From: Thermobifida halotolerans | GTDB taxonomy: Bacteria > Actinomycetota > Actinomycetes > Streptosporangiales > Streptosporangiaceae | Assembly: GCF_003574835.2 (NCBI RefSeq) | Contig: NZ_CP063196.1 | Span: 1,612,001-1,676,000, forward strand | DNA length: 64,000 nucleotides | Direction: 5' to 3' | Shown: one piece after another, positions 53,427 to 63,986 of the stretch | Position numbering within the stretch: position 1 is the first letter of the stretch | Layout: the number at the start of each line of letters is the position of its first letter | The notes under the pieces: generated by a model | The model's input: the letters and a program-made list of their open reading frames with translations, nothing else | Databases searched by the model: none | Told to the model about the DNA's origin: nothing | Made by a program: the position numbers and the translations under genes

Positions 53427-55946
53427 ATGGGACAACTTGTTGTCATCGGCAACGGCATGGTGGGCCACCGCCTGGTCGAGGCGCTTCGCGACCGCGACGC
53501 CGATCGCGCCTGGACGGTCACCGTCCTGGGTGAGGAGCCCCGGCCCGCCTACGACCGGGTCGCTCTGTCGTCCTATTTCGACGGCGCGACAGAGGAGGAC
53601 CTGCGTCTGGGGGATCTGGGCGGTGACGATCGGGTGGTGCTGCGCCTGGGTGAGCGCGCCACCGCCGTCGACCGGGCCTCGCGCACCGTCACCACATCCG
53701 GGGGTGAGCGGATCAGCTATGACACGCTGGTGCTGGCCACCGGCTCCTACCCGTTCGTGCCCCCGGTTCCCGGACACGACCTGCCCGGCTGCCACGTCTA
53801 CCGCACCATCGAGGACCTGGAGGCCATCACCGCCACCGCCGAGTTCGCGCGTACCGGTGTGGTCGTCGGCGGTGGTCTGCTGGGGTTGGAGGCCGCCAAC
53901 GCGCTGCGGTTGCTGGGCCTGCGGGCGCACGTGGTGGAGATGGCGCCGTGGCTGATGCCCCGCCAGGTGGACGAGGGCGGTGGCGCGGTGCTGGGCCGTC
54001 TCATCGACGAGACCGGGGTCGTCTGCCACACCGGGGCCGCGCTCAGGGCCATCGAGGCCGACGCCGACGGGCACGCCGCGCGGGTGCTGCTGGGTGAGGA
54101 CGAGGCGATCGACGCCGACATCGTCGTGTTCTCCGTGGGGGTGCGTCCCCGCGACGAGTTGGCGCGCGAGTGCGGTCTGGAGTTGGGGCCGCGCGGCGGT
54201 GTGGCCGTGGACGAGGCGTGTCGCACCAGTGATCCGCACATCTACGCGGTCGGTGAGTGCGCCAGCGTCGACGGCATGGTCTACGGGTTGATCGCGCCGG
54301 GCAACGCCATGGCCGAGGTCGTCGCCGACCGGTTGGTGGGCGGGGACGCGGTGTTCACCGGTGCCGACACCTCCACCAAGTTGAAGCTGCTGGGTGTGGA
54401 CGTGGCCAGTTTCGGTGACGCCCACGGTCAGGCCGACGGCAGTCTGGAGGTGGTCGTCAACGACGCTCCCGGCAAGCGTTACGCCAAGCTGGTGGTCTCC
54501 GACGACGCGCGTACCCTGCTGGGCGGTGTGCTGGTGGGGGACGCCTCGGCGTATGCGGCGCTGCGGCCCATGGTGGGGCGGGAGTTGCCCGGGGATCCGC
54601 TGGCGTTCATCTCCCCCGGGGAGGGCGCGGGTGTGGGGGCGGGCGCGCTGCCCGACGACGCGCAGGTGTGCTCCTGTCACGCGGTGACCAAGGGCCGGAT
54701 CATCCAGGCGGTCACCGAGGAGGGGGCCTGTGACGTCGCGGCGCTCAAGGGCTGCACCAAGGCCGGTACCGGGTGCGGCAGTTGTGTGCCGATGCTCAAG
54801 ACGCTGCTGTCGGAAGCGGGGGTGGAGCAGTCCAGTGCGCTGTGTGAGCACTTCGCGCAGTCGCGTGCGGAGCTGGTGCAGATCGTCATGGCCACCGGTG
54901 TCGGCACGTTCTCGGAGCTGATCGGCCGCTACGGCAGCGGTCGGGGCTGCGACATCTGCAAGCCGGCGGTGGCGTCCATCCTGGCGTCCCTGGGCGGTGG
55001 GCACATCCTGGACGGCGAGCAGGCCGCGCTGCAGGACACCAACGACCACTTTCTGGCCAACATCCAGCGCAACGGCACCTATTCGGTGGTGCCGCGCATT
55101 CCCGGTGGGGAGATCACTCCCGACAAGCTCATCGTCATCGGTGAGGTCGCCCGCGACTTCAACCTCTACACCAAGATCACCGGTGGGCAGCGCATCGACC
55201 TGTTCGGTGCGCGGGTGGAGCAGTTGCCGCAGATCTGGAGGCGTCTGGTGGACGCCGGGTTCGAGTCGGGGCACGCCTACGGCAAGGCGTTGCGTACCGT
55301 CAAGTCGTGTGTGGGGTCCACCTGGTGCCGCTACGGCGTGCAGGACTCGGTGGGGTTGGCCGTGGAGTTGGAGCTGCGGTACCGGGGGTTGCGGGCCCCG
55401 CACAAGATCAAGGCCGGGGTGTCGGGGTGTGCGCGCGAGTGCGCCGAGGCGCGCAGCAAGGACGTCGGGGTGATCGCCACCGAGCAGGGGTGGAACCTGT
55501 ACGTGGGCGGCAACGGCGGGTTCACGCCGCGGCATGCCCAGTTGCTGGCCTCCGACCTCGACCACGACACGCTGATCCGCTACATCGACCGGTTCCTGAT
55601 GTTCTACATCCGTACCGCCGACCGGTTGCAGCGTACCGCGCCGTGGATCGAGTCGATGGACGGCGGTCTGGAGCATGTGCGTGCGGTGGTCGTGGAGGAC
55701 TCGTTGGGTGTCGCCGAGGAGTTGGAGGCGGCGATGGCCCGGCACGTGTCCTCCTACGCCGACGAGTGGCGTGGTGTGCTGGAGGATCCCGACAAGCTGT
55801 CCCGTTTCGTGTCGTTCGCCAACGCGCCCGGGACTCCCGATCCCACGATCCGGTTCGAGGTGGAGCGCGGCCAGCCCGTTCCCGTGTCCGCTGAGGCTCC
55901 TGTCGACCTCGGCCTTCCTGTTCTCCCGGCCCACGTGAAGGGGTGA
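53427..55946 (+). CDS. nirB: Assimilatory NADH nitrite reductase, large subunit
   Basis: An 839-residue full-length NirB that reduces nitrite to ammonium with NAD(P)H. FAD/NAD domains start VVIGNGMVGHRLVEAL and continue with GVVVGGGLLGLEAANALRLL. A BFD [2Fe-2S] domain has Cys415, Cys417, Cys450 and Cys453, and a second BFD-like repeat follows (YGSGRGCDICKP). The sirohaem/[4Fe-4S] site has Cys628, Cys634, Cys668 and Cys672 (SCVGSTWC...SGCAREC). ATG 53427 follows GGAGAG. It heads nirB-nirD-hemD-cbiX, with a GlnR-like box upstream. Confidence 0.96.
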   Translation: MGQLVVIGNGMVGHRLVEALRDRDADRAWTVTVLGEEPRPAYDRVALSSYFDGATEEDLRLGDLGGDDRVVLRLGERATAVDRASRTVTTSGGERISYDTLVLATGSYPFVPPVPGHDLPGCHVYRTIEDLEAITATAEFARTGVVVGGGLLGLEAANALRLLGLRAHVVEMAPWLMPRQVDEGGGAVLGRLIDETGVVCHTGAALRAIEADADGHAARVLLGEDEAIDADIVVFSVGVRPRDELARECGLELGPRGGVAVDEACRTSDPHIYAVGECASVDGMVYGLIAPGNAMAEVVADRLVGGDAVFTGADTSTKLKLLGVDVASFGDAHGQADGSLEVVVNDAPGKRYAKLVVSDDARTLLGGVLVGDASAYAALRPMVGRELPGDPLAFISPGEGAGVGAGALPDDAQVCSCHAVTKGRIIQAVTEEGACDVAALKGCTKAGTGCGSCVPMLKTLLSEAGVEQSSALCEHFAQSRAELVQIVMATGVGTFSELIGRYGSGRGCDICKPAVASILASLGGGHILDGEQAALQDTNDHFLANIQRNGTYSVVPRIPGGEITPDKLIVIGEVARDFNLYTKITGGQRIDLFGARVEQLPQIWRRLVDAGFESGHAYGKALRTVKSCVGSTWCRYGVQDSVGLAVELELRYRGLRAPHKIKAGVSGCARECAEARSKDVGVIATEQGWNLYVGGNGGFTPRHAQLLASDLDHDTLIRYIDRFLMFYIRTADRLQRTAPWIESMDGGLEHVRAVVVEDSLGVAEELEAAMARHVSSYADEWRGVLEDPDKLSRFVSFANAPGTPDPTIRFEVERGQPVPVSAEAPVDLGLPVLPAHVKG

Positions 55947-55953
55947 TGTGCAC

Positions 55954-56313
55954 ATGACCACGACGACTCTGACCCATGAGCGCAGTTGGGTGGGTGTCTG
56001 CCCGAGCGGTTCGCTCATTCCCGAACGCGGTGTGGCGGTGCTGCTGCCCGACGGTGCGCAGGCGGCGCTGTTTCGCACCTTCGACGGTTGTCTGTACGCC
56101 GTCGGCAACGTTGATCCGTTCAGTGGTGCGGCGGTGATGTCGCGCGGCATCGTGGGGGACCGCGGTGGTGAGCCGACCGTCGCCTCGCCCATGCTCAAGC
56201 AGGTGTTCTCGCTGCGCAGCGGTGTCTGCCTGGATGTCGAGGGCGTGGGGTTGCCGGTGTATGCGGTGCGGGAGCGCGGGGGCCGTGTCGAGATCGCGGC
56301 GGAGAGCACATGA
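55954..56313 (+). CDS. nirD: Nitrite reductase small subunit
   Basis: A 119-residue Rieske-fold NirD (WVGVCPSGSLIPERGVAVLL, FRTFDGCLYAVGNVDPFSGA). As in other NirD proteins, the Cys/His ligands of a true Rieske cluster are absent. It supports NirB in the NADH-dependent enzyme. ATG 55954 is preferred; GTG 55948 is two codons upstream. Its stop overlaps the next start (ATGA). Confidence 0.93.
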   Translation: MTTTTLTHERSWVGVCPSGSLIPERGVAVLLPDGAQAALFRTFDGCLYAVGNVDPFSGAAVMSRGIVGDRGGEPTVASPMLKQVFSLRSGVCLDVEGVGLPVYAVRERGGRVEIAAEST

Positions 56314-57479
56314 CGGCGCTGGTCCATCGGCACAGGAGTGTTCCGCGGCAGGGGATCGCGGAGGCGCCGTTGGCGGGGTTCACCGTCGCGGTCACCGCCG
56401 CGCGGCGCGCCGAGGAGTTGTCGGCGTTGTTGCGGAGGCGGGGGGCGCAGGTGGTGTCGGCTCCGGCGCTGCGGATCGTGCCGCTGAGTGATGACGCGCA
56501 GTTGATGGAGGTGTCCTCGGCTTTGGTGGCCGAGCCCGCCGATGTGGTGGTGGCCACCACGGGGATCGGTTTCCGCGGTTGGGTGGAGGCGTGTGAGACG
56601 TGGGGGCTGGCGGAGGCTCTGCTGCGGTCGGTGCGGTCGGCGCGGGTGCTGGCGCGTGGCCCCAAGGCCAAGGGGGCCGTGCGTGCGGCCGGGTTGACCG
56701 AGGAGTGGTCGCCGCCGTCGGAGTCGTCGGCCGAGGTGTTGGACTATCTGCTGGAGCGGGGGGTGGAGGGGCTGCGGGTGGCCGTGCAGTTGCACGGTGA
56801 GCCGCTGCCGGATTTCTGCGCCGCGCTGCGGATGGCCGGTGCCGATGTGGTGGAGGTGCCCGTCTACCGGTGGACGGCGCCGGAGAACGTGGCGGCGTTG
56901 GACCGGTTGGTCGAGTCGGTGATCGGTGGTGGTGTGGACGCGGTCACGTTCACCAGTGCTCCGGCGGCGGCGGGGTTGGTGGAGCGGGCGCGTCTGACCG
57001 GTGAGGGGGATCGGTTGCTGGCCGCGTTGCGCGGTGAGGTCATGGCGGTGTGTGTGGGGCCGGTGACCGCCGGGCCGCTCATGGCGTGCGACGTGCCCAC
57101 CGACTGGCCGGCGCGGGCCCGTATCGGTGCGTTGGTCAAGCATCTGTGTGAGGTGTTGCCCGAGAGCCGTCCGGTGCTGCCGGTGGCCGGTCACCGGATT
57201 CGGTTGCTGGGGCACGCGGTCAGTGTGGACGGGCGGTTGCGTCCGGTCTCGCCCGCGCCGATGCGGGTGCTGCGGGAGTTGGCGCGCCGACCGGGGCGGG
57301 TCATGGACCGTACGGAGCTGCTGCGGTGTCTGGGCGATGACGCCGACAGTCACGCCGTGGAGACGGCGGTGGCGCGGCTGCGGTCGGCTCTGGGGGATTC
57401 CCGGATCATCCAGACGGTGGTCAAGCGCGGCTACCGGTTGGCGTTGGATGCCGGTCACTGTCCTGCGGGGGAGGTGTGA
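56310..57479 (+). CDS. Uroporphyrinogen-III synthase fused to a winged-helix DNA-binding domain
   Basis: A 389-residue protein. Residues about 20-270 are a HemD domain (GFTVAVTAARRAEELSALLR, FTSAPAAAGLVERA). Residues about 290-380 are an OmpR-type winged helix (PMRVLRELARRPGRVMDRTE, AVARLRSALGDSRIIQTVVK). It makes uroporphyrinogen III, the precursor of sirohaem required by NirB, and the DNA-binding tail suggests a regulatory role as well. The fusion is known from actinobacterial nitrite reductase loci. It is coupled to nirD by ATGA and to cbiX by a GTGATG overlap. Confidence 0.9.
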   Translation: MTALVHRHRSVPRQGIAEAPLAGFTVAVTAARRAEELSALLRRRGAQVVSAPALRIVPLSDDAQLMEVSSALVAEPADVVVATTGIGFRGWVEACETWGLAEALLRSVRSARVLARGPKAKGAVRAAGLTEEWSPPSESSAEVLDYLLERGVEGLRVAVQLHGEPLPDFCAALRMAGADVVEVPVYRWTAPENVAALDRLVESVIGGGVDAVTFTSAPAAAGLVERARLTGEGDRLLAALRGEVMAVCVGPVTAGPLMACDVPTDWPARARIGALVKHLCEVLPESRPVLPVAGHRIRLLGHAVSVDGRLRPVSPAPMRVLRELARRPGRVMDRTELLRCLGDDADSHAVETAVARLRSALGDSRIIQTVVKRGYRLALDAGHCPAGEV

Positions 57480-58165
57480 TGCGTCCCGCGTTGGTGGTGG
57501 CGGTGCACGGTACCCGGGATGTGCGGGGTACGGAGGCGGCGCGCGCGTTGGTCGGGCGGGTTGCCGCGCGGGTGGACGCGCGGGTGGAGTTGGCGTTCGC
57601 GGACGTGCGTGCGCCTGATGTGGGTGCGGTGGCCGCCGCGGTGGCGGGGCCGGTGGTGGTGGTGCCCGCGTTCTTGGCCAGTGGCTACCACGTGCGGGTG
57701 GACATTCCGGCGCAACTGGAGCGGGTCGGGCGTTGCGACGTCTGTGTCACCGAGGCGTTGGGGGCGGATCCGCGGTTGGTGGTGGCCGCGGCGGCCCGGC
57801 TGGTGGAGGCGGGGTGGCGGCCGGGGGACGCGGTGGTGCTGGCGGCCGCGGGCTCGTCGGATCCGGGTGCGCTGGCCGAGGTCGCCGATGCCGCCGAGCG
57901 GTTGGGGCGTCTGGTGGGCGCGCGGGTGCGTGTGGCGTATGCGGCGACCGCGTCTCCGCGGGTGGATGAGGTGGTGGCCGGTCTGCGTGCGGCGGGGCAC
58001 GAGCGGGTGGCGGTGGCGTCGTGGCTGCTGGCGCCGGGTCTGTTCCATGCCCGTGTGGTGGGGTCGGGGGCGGACGTGGTCGCCGGACCGCTGTTCGCCG
58101 ATGAGGGTGTGGTCGAGGCGGTGGTGGAGCGCTACCGTCGCGCATCGGTTGCGGTGCCCGCCTGA
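57479..58165 (+). CDS. Sirohydrochlorin chelatase-like (CbiX/SirB family)
   Basis: A 228-residue chelatase. VVAVHGTRDVRGTEAARALV carries the metal-binding His near the N-terminus, and VVVVPAFLASGYHVRVDIPA the second; the two halves repeat the CbiX fold. It would insert iron into sirohydrochlorin to make sirohaem for NirB. ATG 57479 has GGGGGAGG upstream; GTG 57476 is one codon earlier. The methyltransferase step of sirohaem synthesis is not in the window. Confidence 0.88.
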   Translation: MRPALVVAVHGTRDVRGTEAARALVGRVAARVDARVELAFADVRAPDVGAVAAAVAGPVVVVPAFLASGYHVRVDIPAQLERVGRCDVCVTEALGADPRLVVAAAARLVEAGWRPGDAVVLAAAGSSDPGALAEVADAAERLGRLVGARVRVAYAATASPRVDEVVAGLRAAGHERVAVASWLLAPGLFHARVVGSGADVVAGPLFADEGVVEAVVERYRRASVAVPA

Positions 58166-58313
58166 GCGCACGTGTGCGGCTTCCGTCCGCATGTCTTCTG
58201 TCGGGGAGGCGGTGGGTGGGGGCCTGTGTGGTGGGTCTTCCGGGGGCGCCGTGGGTGGTTTCTCGTACTTTGGGCCGATCCGCGGCGGGGTCCGGTCCCC
58301 GTAGCATGATCCC

Positions 58314-59444
58314 GTGTATGGCCTTGTGCGTTCCGTGTGGGACGAGCCCCGCCCCTCCCCCTCTCCGCCGCCGCGTGCCTGGTGGGACTGGGCACTCGTG
58401 GGGGTGTTCGCGGCGGCCGTGGTGCTGGAGGGGGTGGTGAGACCGGACCTTCCGGCCCTGTCGGTGGCGGTCACCGTCGGGCTGGTGCCCACGCTGCTGT
58501 GGCGCCGCTCCCGGCCGCTGCCGGTGCTCGTGGTCGCCTTCGGCGTTTCGGGAGTGGTTCCGCTGGTGACGGGTGGCGGGGCCGCGGAGATGTACACGAC
58601 GGGGTATCTCCTGCTTCTGCCGTACGCGCTGTTTCGGTGGGGTTCGGGTCGTGAGGTCGTGGCCGGCTCGGCGGTGGTGCTCGCCAAGTTCGGCCTCTCG
58701 CTCGCCTTCGACGGCCCCGGTCTCGCCGACGCGGTCGGCGGGTTCGCCGTTCTGTTCTCGGTCGGTGCCCTGGGCACGGCACTGCGGTACCGGGCGGGGG
58801 CCAGGGCCCGCGAACTCGACCGGGTCCGGTTGCTCGAACGCGAGCGGCTGGCCCGCGACCTGCACGACACCGTCGCCCACCACGTCTCGGCGATGGCGGT
58901 CCGCGCCCAGGCGGGACTGGCCACGGCGTCGCGGCCGGGGGCCGCGGTCGACGCCCTGCGGGTGATCGAGACCGAGGCGTCGCGCACCCTCACCGAGATG
59001 CGTGCCATGGTCCGTGCCCTGCGCCGCGGTGGACCGGCGGACCTGGCGCCCAGTCCGCGCGTCGGTGACCTGGAACGGCTCGCGGGTCGGTGCGGGTCGG
59101 GCCCGGCCGTCGAGGTGCACCTCGACGGCCCTCTCGACGAGCTTCCTCCGCCCGTGGGCACGGCGGTCTACCGCCTGGCCCAGGAGGCGGTGACCAACGC
59201 CCGGCGCCACGCCCGCAACGCCACCCGCGTCGAGGTCCGCGTCACCGCCGACGACAGGTCGGTGCGCCTGCGGGTGAGCGATGACGGCGAGACCGGCTCG
59301 CTGCGCCCGGGGGCGGCGCCCGGCTACGGGATCGTCGGCATGGTCGAACGCGCCCACCTGCTGGGCGGCACCTGTGAGGCCGCTCCAGACCCCGGTCGGG
59401 GGTGGACCGTGACCGCCGTGCTGCCCCGGAGTGGGGCGGCATGA
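58314..59444 (+). CDS. Two-component sensor histidine kinase (NarL/DesK type)
   Basis: A 376-residue kinase. Several N-terminal membrane helices (about 25-155) are followed by the HisKA_3 dimerisation helix RLARDLHDTVAHHVSAMAVR with phospho-acceptor His184. An HATPase domain (RLAQEAVTNARRHARNATRV, GYGIVGMVERAHLLGG) completes it. There is no Shine-Dalgarno site before GTG 58314; GTAGCATGAT immediately upstream could be a -10, so the message may be nearly leaderless. It overlaps its response regulator by ATGA. Confidence 0.9.
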   Translation: MYGLVRSVWDEPRPSPSPPPRAWWDWALVGVFAAAVVLEGVVRPDLPALSVAVTVGLVPTLLWRRSRPLPVLVVAFGVSGVVPLVTGGGAAEMYTTGYLLLLPYALFRWGSGREVVAGSAVVLAKFGLSLAFDGPGLADAVGGFAVLFSVGALGTALRYRAGARARELDRVRLLERERLARDLHDTVAHHVSAMAVRAQAGLATASRPGAAVDALRVIETEASRTLTEMRAMVRALRRGGPADLAPSPRVGDLERLAGRCGSGPAVEVHLDGPLDELPPPVGTAVYRLAQEAVTNARRHARNATRVEVRVTADDRSVRLRVSDDGETGSLRPGAAPGYGIVGMVERAHLLGGTCEAAPDPGRGWTVTAVLPRSGAA

Positions 59445-60127
59445 GTATCCGGGTGGTCGTCGCCGACGACCAGGAGATCGTCCGCACCGGCCTGACGATG
59501 ATCCTCGACGCCCAACCGGGCATCGACGTCGTCGGTGAGGCCGCCGACGGGCGGGAGGCGGTCGCGCTCGCCCGTCGGCTGCGGCCCGACGTGTGCCTGT
59601 TCGACGTCCGCATGCCCGGGGTCGACGGTATCGAGGCCACCCGCGCCCTCGCCGGTCCGGGCGTCGCCGACCCGCTCGCCGTCGTCGTCATCACCGTCTT
59701 CGACCTGGACGACTACGTCCACGCCGCGCTCAAGGCGGGTGCCCGGGGCTTCCTGCTCAAGGACGCCGGCCCCGAGCTGCTCGCCCAGGCGGTTCGTGCG
59801 GCCGCGGTCGGGGACGCGCTCATCGCCCCCAGCGTCACCGCGCGGCTGCTGCGGGCGTTCGCCGACACCGGGCCCGCCGAGTCGCCGGTGCAGCCCGTCG
59901 AGCCGCTCACGGACCGGGAGGAGCAGATCCTGGTCGCCGTGGCGCGCGGGCGGACCAACAGCGAGATCTCGGCCGAGTTCCACATCACGCTCAGCACCGT
60001 CAAGACCCACATCGCCAGCCTGATGGCCAAGATCGGGGCCCGTAACCGTGTCGAGGCCGCCATGTGGGCCTACGAGACCGACCGGCTCAGGGACCGGTCC
60101 GGAGGCGGCGGCGCTTCTCGGCGGTGA
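59441..60127 (+). CDS. LuxR/NarL-type response regulator
   Basis: A 228-residue regulator. The receiver domain has VVADDQEIVRTGL with the acidic pair, phospho-acceptor Asp55 in LFDVRMPG and Lys in LLKDAGPELL. The C-terminal HTH is LTDREEQILVAVARGRTNSE followed by ISTVKTHIASLMAKI-like sequence. It pairs with the upstream kinase. The DUF2306 gene, 195 bases downstream, is a likely target. Confidence 0.92.
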   Translation: MSIRVVVADDQEIVRTGLTMILDAQPGIDVVGEAADGREAVALARRLRPDVCLFDVRMPGVDGIEATRALAGPGVADPLAVVVITVFDLDDYVHAALKAGARGFLLKDAGPELLAQAVRAAAVGDALIAPSVTARLLRAFADTGPAESPVQPVEPLTDREEQILVAVARGRTNSEISAEFHITLSTVKTHIASLMAKIGARNRVEAAMWAYETDRLRDRSGGGGASRR

Positions 60128-60322
60128 CCGGCCCTCTCGTGGAGGTCCGCACCCGGGGAGTCGTGTGGAGGGGGCGGCCGAAGTACGGAGCCGTCCTCGT
60201 ACTATCGGCCGACCCGGTTCAGGCCCATGTTCCGATGAGTCGACGCCCCCTCGACCGTCACGATCGAGTCATGGCGACAGCAGACACGACGTCGCGTCGC
60301 CGCAACCACGAAAGGACTCGTT

Positions 60323-60991
60323 GTGACCTCCTCCAGCCGACGCGAGTGGCTCGTGATCGCCCTGTTGATCCTGCTCAGTGCGGTTCCTGTGCTCGCCGGC
60401 GCCGTCCGGCTGGGCGAGCTGGCCGGTGGCGCGCAGATCACGCCGGAAAACGCCCGGTTCTTCGCCTCGCCCACACCCGTGGTGCTGCACATCATCAGTT
60501 CCGTCGTGTACTGCGTGTGGGGGGCCTTCCAGTTCGCCCCCCGCTTCCGTCGTCGGCGGATCGGCTGGCACCGTGCCGCCGGGCTGCTCCTGGTCCCGCT
60601 CGGGCTCCTCTCGGCGTTCTCGGGGCTGTGGATGACCCTGTTCTACCCCCGTCCCGAGGGTGACGGCGACCTGCTCACCCTCCTGCGGCTCGTGTTCGGC
60701 TCGGCCATGGTCCTGTCTTTGGTCCTCGGCTTCGTCGCGGTGCGGCGGCGCGACATCGCCGGGCACAGCGCCTGGATGATCCGCGGTTACGCGATCGGTC
60801 AGGGCGCGGGCACCCAGGTGCTGACCCACCTGCCGTGGGCGCTGTTGCTCGGCGCCCCCGGCGAACTCAGCAGGGCGGTGCTCATGGGCGCCGGCTGGGT
60901 GATCAACATCGCCGTGGCCGAGTGGATCATCCGTGGGCGCTCGGTGGGGTCTGCCCGTTCCGCTCCGGTCTCGCGCATGGGGCAGGTGTGA
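60323..60991 (+). CDS. DUF2306 membrane protein
   Basis: A 222-residue protein with about six helices. HIISSVVYCVWGAFQFAPRF, RRIGWHRAAGLLLVPLGLLS and HSAWMIRGYAIGQGAGTQVL carry the conserved histidines of DUF2306. These resemble haem-binding positions, but no function is proven. GTG 60323 follows AAAGGA. It probably belongs to the regulon of the adjacent two-component system. Confidence 0.83.
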   Translation: MTSSSRREWLVIALLILLSAVPVLAGAVRLGELAGGAQITPENARFFASPTPVVLHIISSVVYCVWGAFQFAPRFRRRRIGWHRAAGLLLVPLGLLSAFSGLWMTLFYPRPEGDGDLLTLLRLVFGSAMVLSLVLGFVAVRRRDIAGHSAWMIRGYAIGQGAGTQVLTHLPWALLLGAPGELSRAVLMGAGWVINIAVAEWIIRGRSVGSARSAPVSRMGQV

Positions 60992-61119
60992 GGGGGCGTT
61001 AGGGCGCGTACCGAGGTGGTGGGGGTCGGGGAGGTGGAGCGGCCCGTGTCCGCCGACGGCGGCTGGTCCGGGTGGGGGCTTCGGTGTGGTCGCGTGCGGG
61101 TGGTCGTGCGGGGGCGGGT

Positions 61120-61510
61120 GCCGATCGTGGAGCGGTGGGGCGGGGGCCTGTTCGCCTCGGTGGACGGGCTGCGATTCGTGGTGTCCGAGCGGGTCGTCGA
61201 CGCCGGGCCGTCGCCGCACATCCTGGCGAACCGGCGGCCCACCGTGGAGGAGTCCCTTCACAAGCTGGTCGGGGACATCGGCCACTCCGAGCGCGGGCGG
61301 ACCACGCAGGCGTACCGGACGGGGCGGGAGGACCGGTTCGGCGGGCTCGGCCTGGTTCTCGACGCCGCGGTGCTGTGGACCATCCGTTCTCTGGACGCCG
61401 CTGTCGAGCAGCTACGGGCGTTGCCCGCCGAAGCACGCGGGCCCGGCGTGCTGAACAACGTGCCGGGCCGCTACAGCTTCCGCGCCGCTCTCCCGGCTGG
61501 CGGCGGTGTC
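61120..61510 (+). pseudogene. Tn3 family transposase fragment
   Basis: Part of a plus-strand frame reads WGGGLFASVDGLRFVVSERV, then after a deletion HKLVGDIGHSERGRTTQAYR, GLGLVLDAAVLWTIRSLDAA, VEQLRALPAEARG and NNVPGRYSFRAALPAGG. These are pieces of the catalytic region and C-terminus of Tn3 transposases, in order but with most of the protein missing. It is a different subfamily from the copy at 37-39 kb and lies just left of the rox locus. Confidence 0.7.
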
Positions 61511-61574
61511 GCCGTACGCGGCACCTCACCGCTTCGGGAGGAGCTGGTCCGTTCACAGCGGAACAAAAGACAAA

Positions 61575-61600
61575 GGCAAGGAGTTTGGTTCCTCCTTGCC
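61575..61600. terminator. Hairpin before the rox locus
   Basis: GGCAAGGAG and CTCCTTGCC form a perfect 9-bp stem with an eight-base loop followed by ATTTCT. It insulates the rox promoter region from the transposase relic. Confidence 0.65.
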
Positions 61601-61623
61601 ATTTCTAATGTATAGCACACCGG

Positions 61624-61642
61624 GGGGCTTGCGGCAAGACCC
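61624..61642. promoter_or_regulatory. Rifamycin-associated element (RAE)
   Basis: GGGGCTTGCGGCAAGACCC is a 19-bp imperfect palindrome matching, as far as I recall the published consensus GGGGCTTGCGGCAAGGCCC, at 18 of 19 positions. The RAE is found upstream of rifamycin-inactivating genes (rox, rgt, rph, arr) in actinomycetes and is linked to their induction by rifampin. TATAGC at 61611-61616 could be a -10 next to it. Confidence 0.85.
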
Positions 61643-61700
61643 GGGTTGTGCTGCAGAATCGTCGATCGAAGCCAGAACCTGCGGAAATTCGGGAATTCGC

Positions 61701-63289
<1,589 letters not shown>

Positions 63290-63703
63290 GCGCGCGGTTG
63301 TGGCGTGACAGGGGCGGGACCTGTCTCCGGCCGGGTTCGGCGCGGTCCGGTGTCCTTCCCCGCCAGATCGAAGCCCCGCGAAGTACGCCGATCCCGGCAC
63401 GGCCGACCTCACCGGGTTTTTCCCGTCCGTGGTTGAGGGCGTTCCGAGGCAGCGGGTGCTTGCCGGGATGTTCGAGTACCGGATCGTGACTTCTGGTCCC
63501 GGTGCTCGGGGTGGTGGCGGCCGCGTGGGCGCCGGGCGGATTCCTCGTGGACCGCCGCCACCTGTCGCTCACACCACCGGGTGACCTCCGGCCACCCGCC
63601 TTCCGCGATTGGGCGGCAGGTGGTGGCGGTTCTGCGGAGGACCAGGAGGCGATCATGGTTTCGCGGGTCGCCGTCTGCAATGGACTTGGCGCCCTGTCGG
63701 GCC
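63290..63703. other. Non-coding stretch after rox
   Basis: No supportable gene. Several frames are open on both strands but show no coding bias or known motif. A transcript end for rox is expected, yet no strong hairpin stands out. Confidence 0.35.
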
Positions 63704-63760
63704 GCATCGGCGGTGGAACGCCACGACTGCCCGAACTGTGACGCGCCCGCCAACAGCACT
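63704..63760 (+). pseudogene. Zinc-finger resolvase N-terminal relic
   Basis: The frame reads ASAVERHDCPNCDAPANST, closely matching the zinc-finger start of the resolvase at 34827 (ANAVERHDCPKCEAPAGSA), also at the base level. Similarity fades quickly downstream. It lies on the right of rox, while a Tn3 transposase relic lies on the left. Confidence 0.65.
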
Positions 63761-63986
63761 GCCGCTGCGTACCGGCCGGGAACCCGCGTCCACGGCCGCA
63801 GCCTCCACCAGCACACCCTCCGCTCCGGCGCGGGAGCGGAGGCGACGAAGACACCCCGGGATTCGTGCCCCTTTCGTGACCAACTTTGCCGCTCCCGCTC
63901 CGTCATAGACGGTGGACCGCGCCGGAACCCGCCCGCACGTCAGGTCCGGCCGCGAACGAAGAGACCCGAGCAGTGAGGATCCCGCC

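Noticed and set aside
53157-57458. 1433-codon minus-strand frame
   Set aside because: It is the antisense of nirB, nirD and hemD, with His/Arg/Gln-rich low-complexity translation and no domain.
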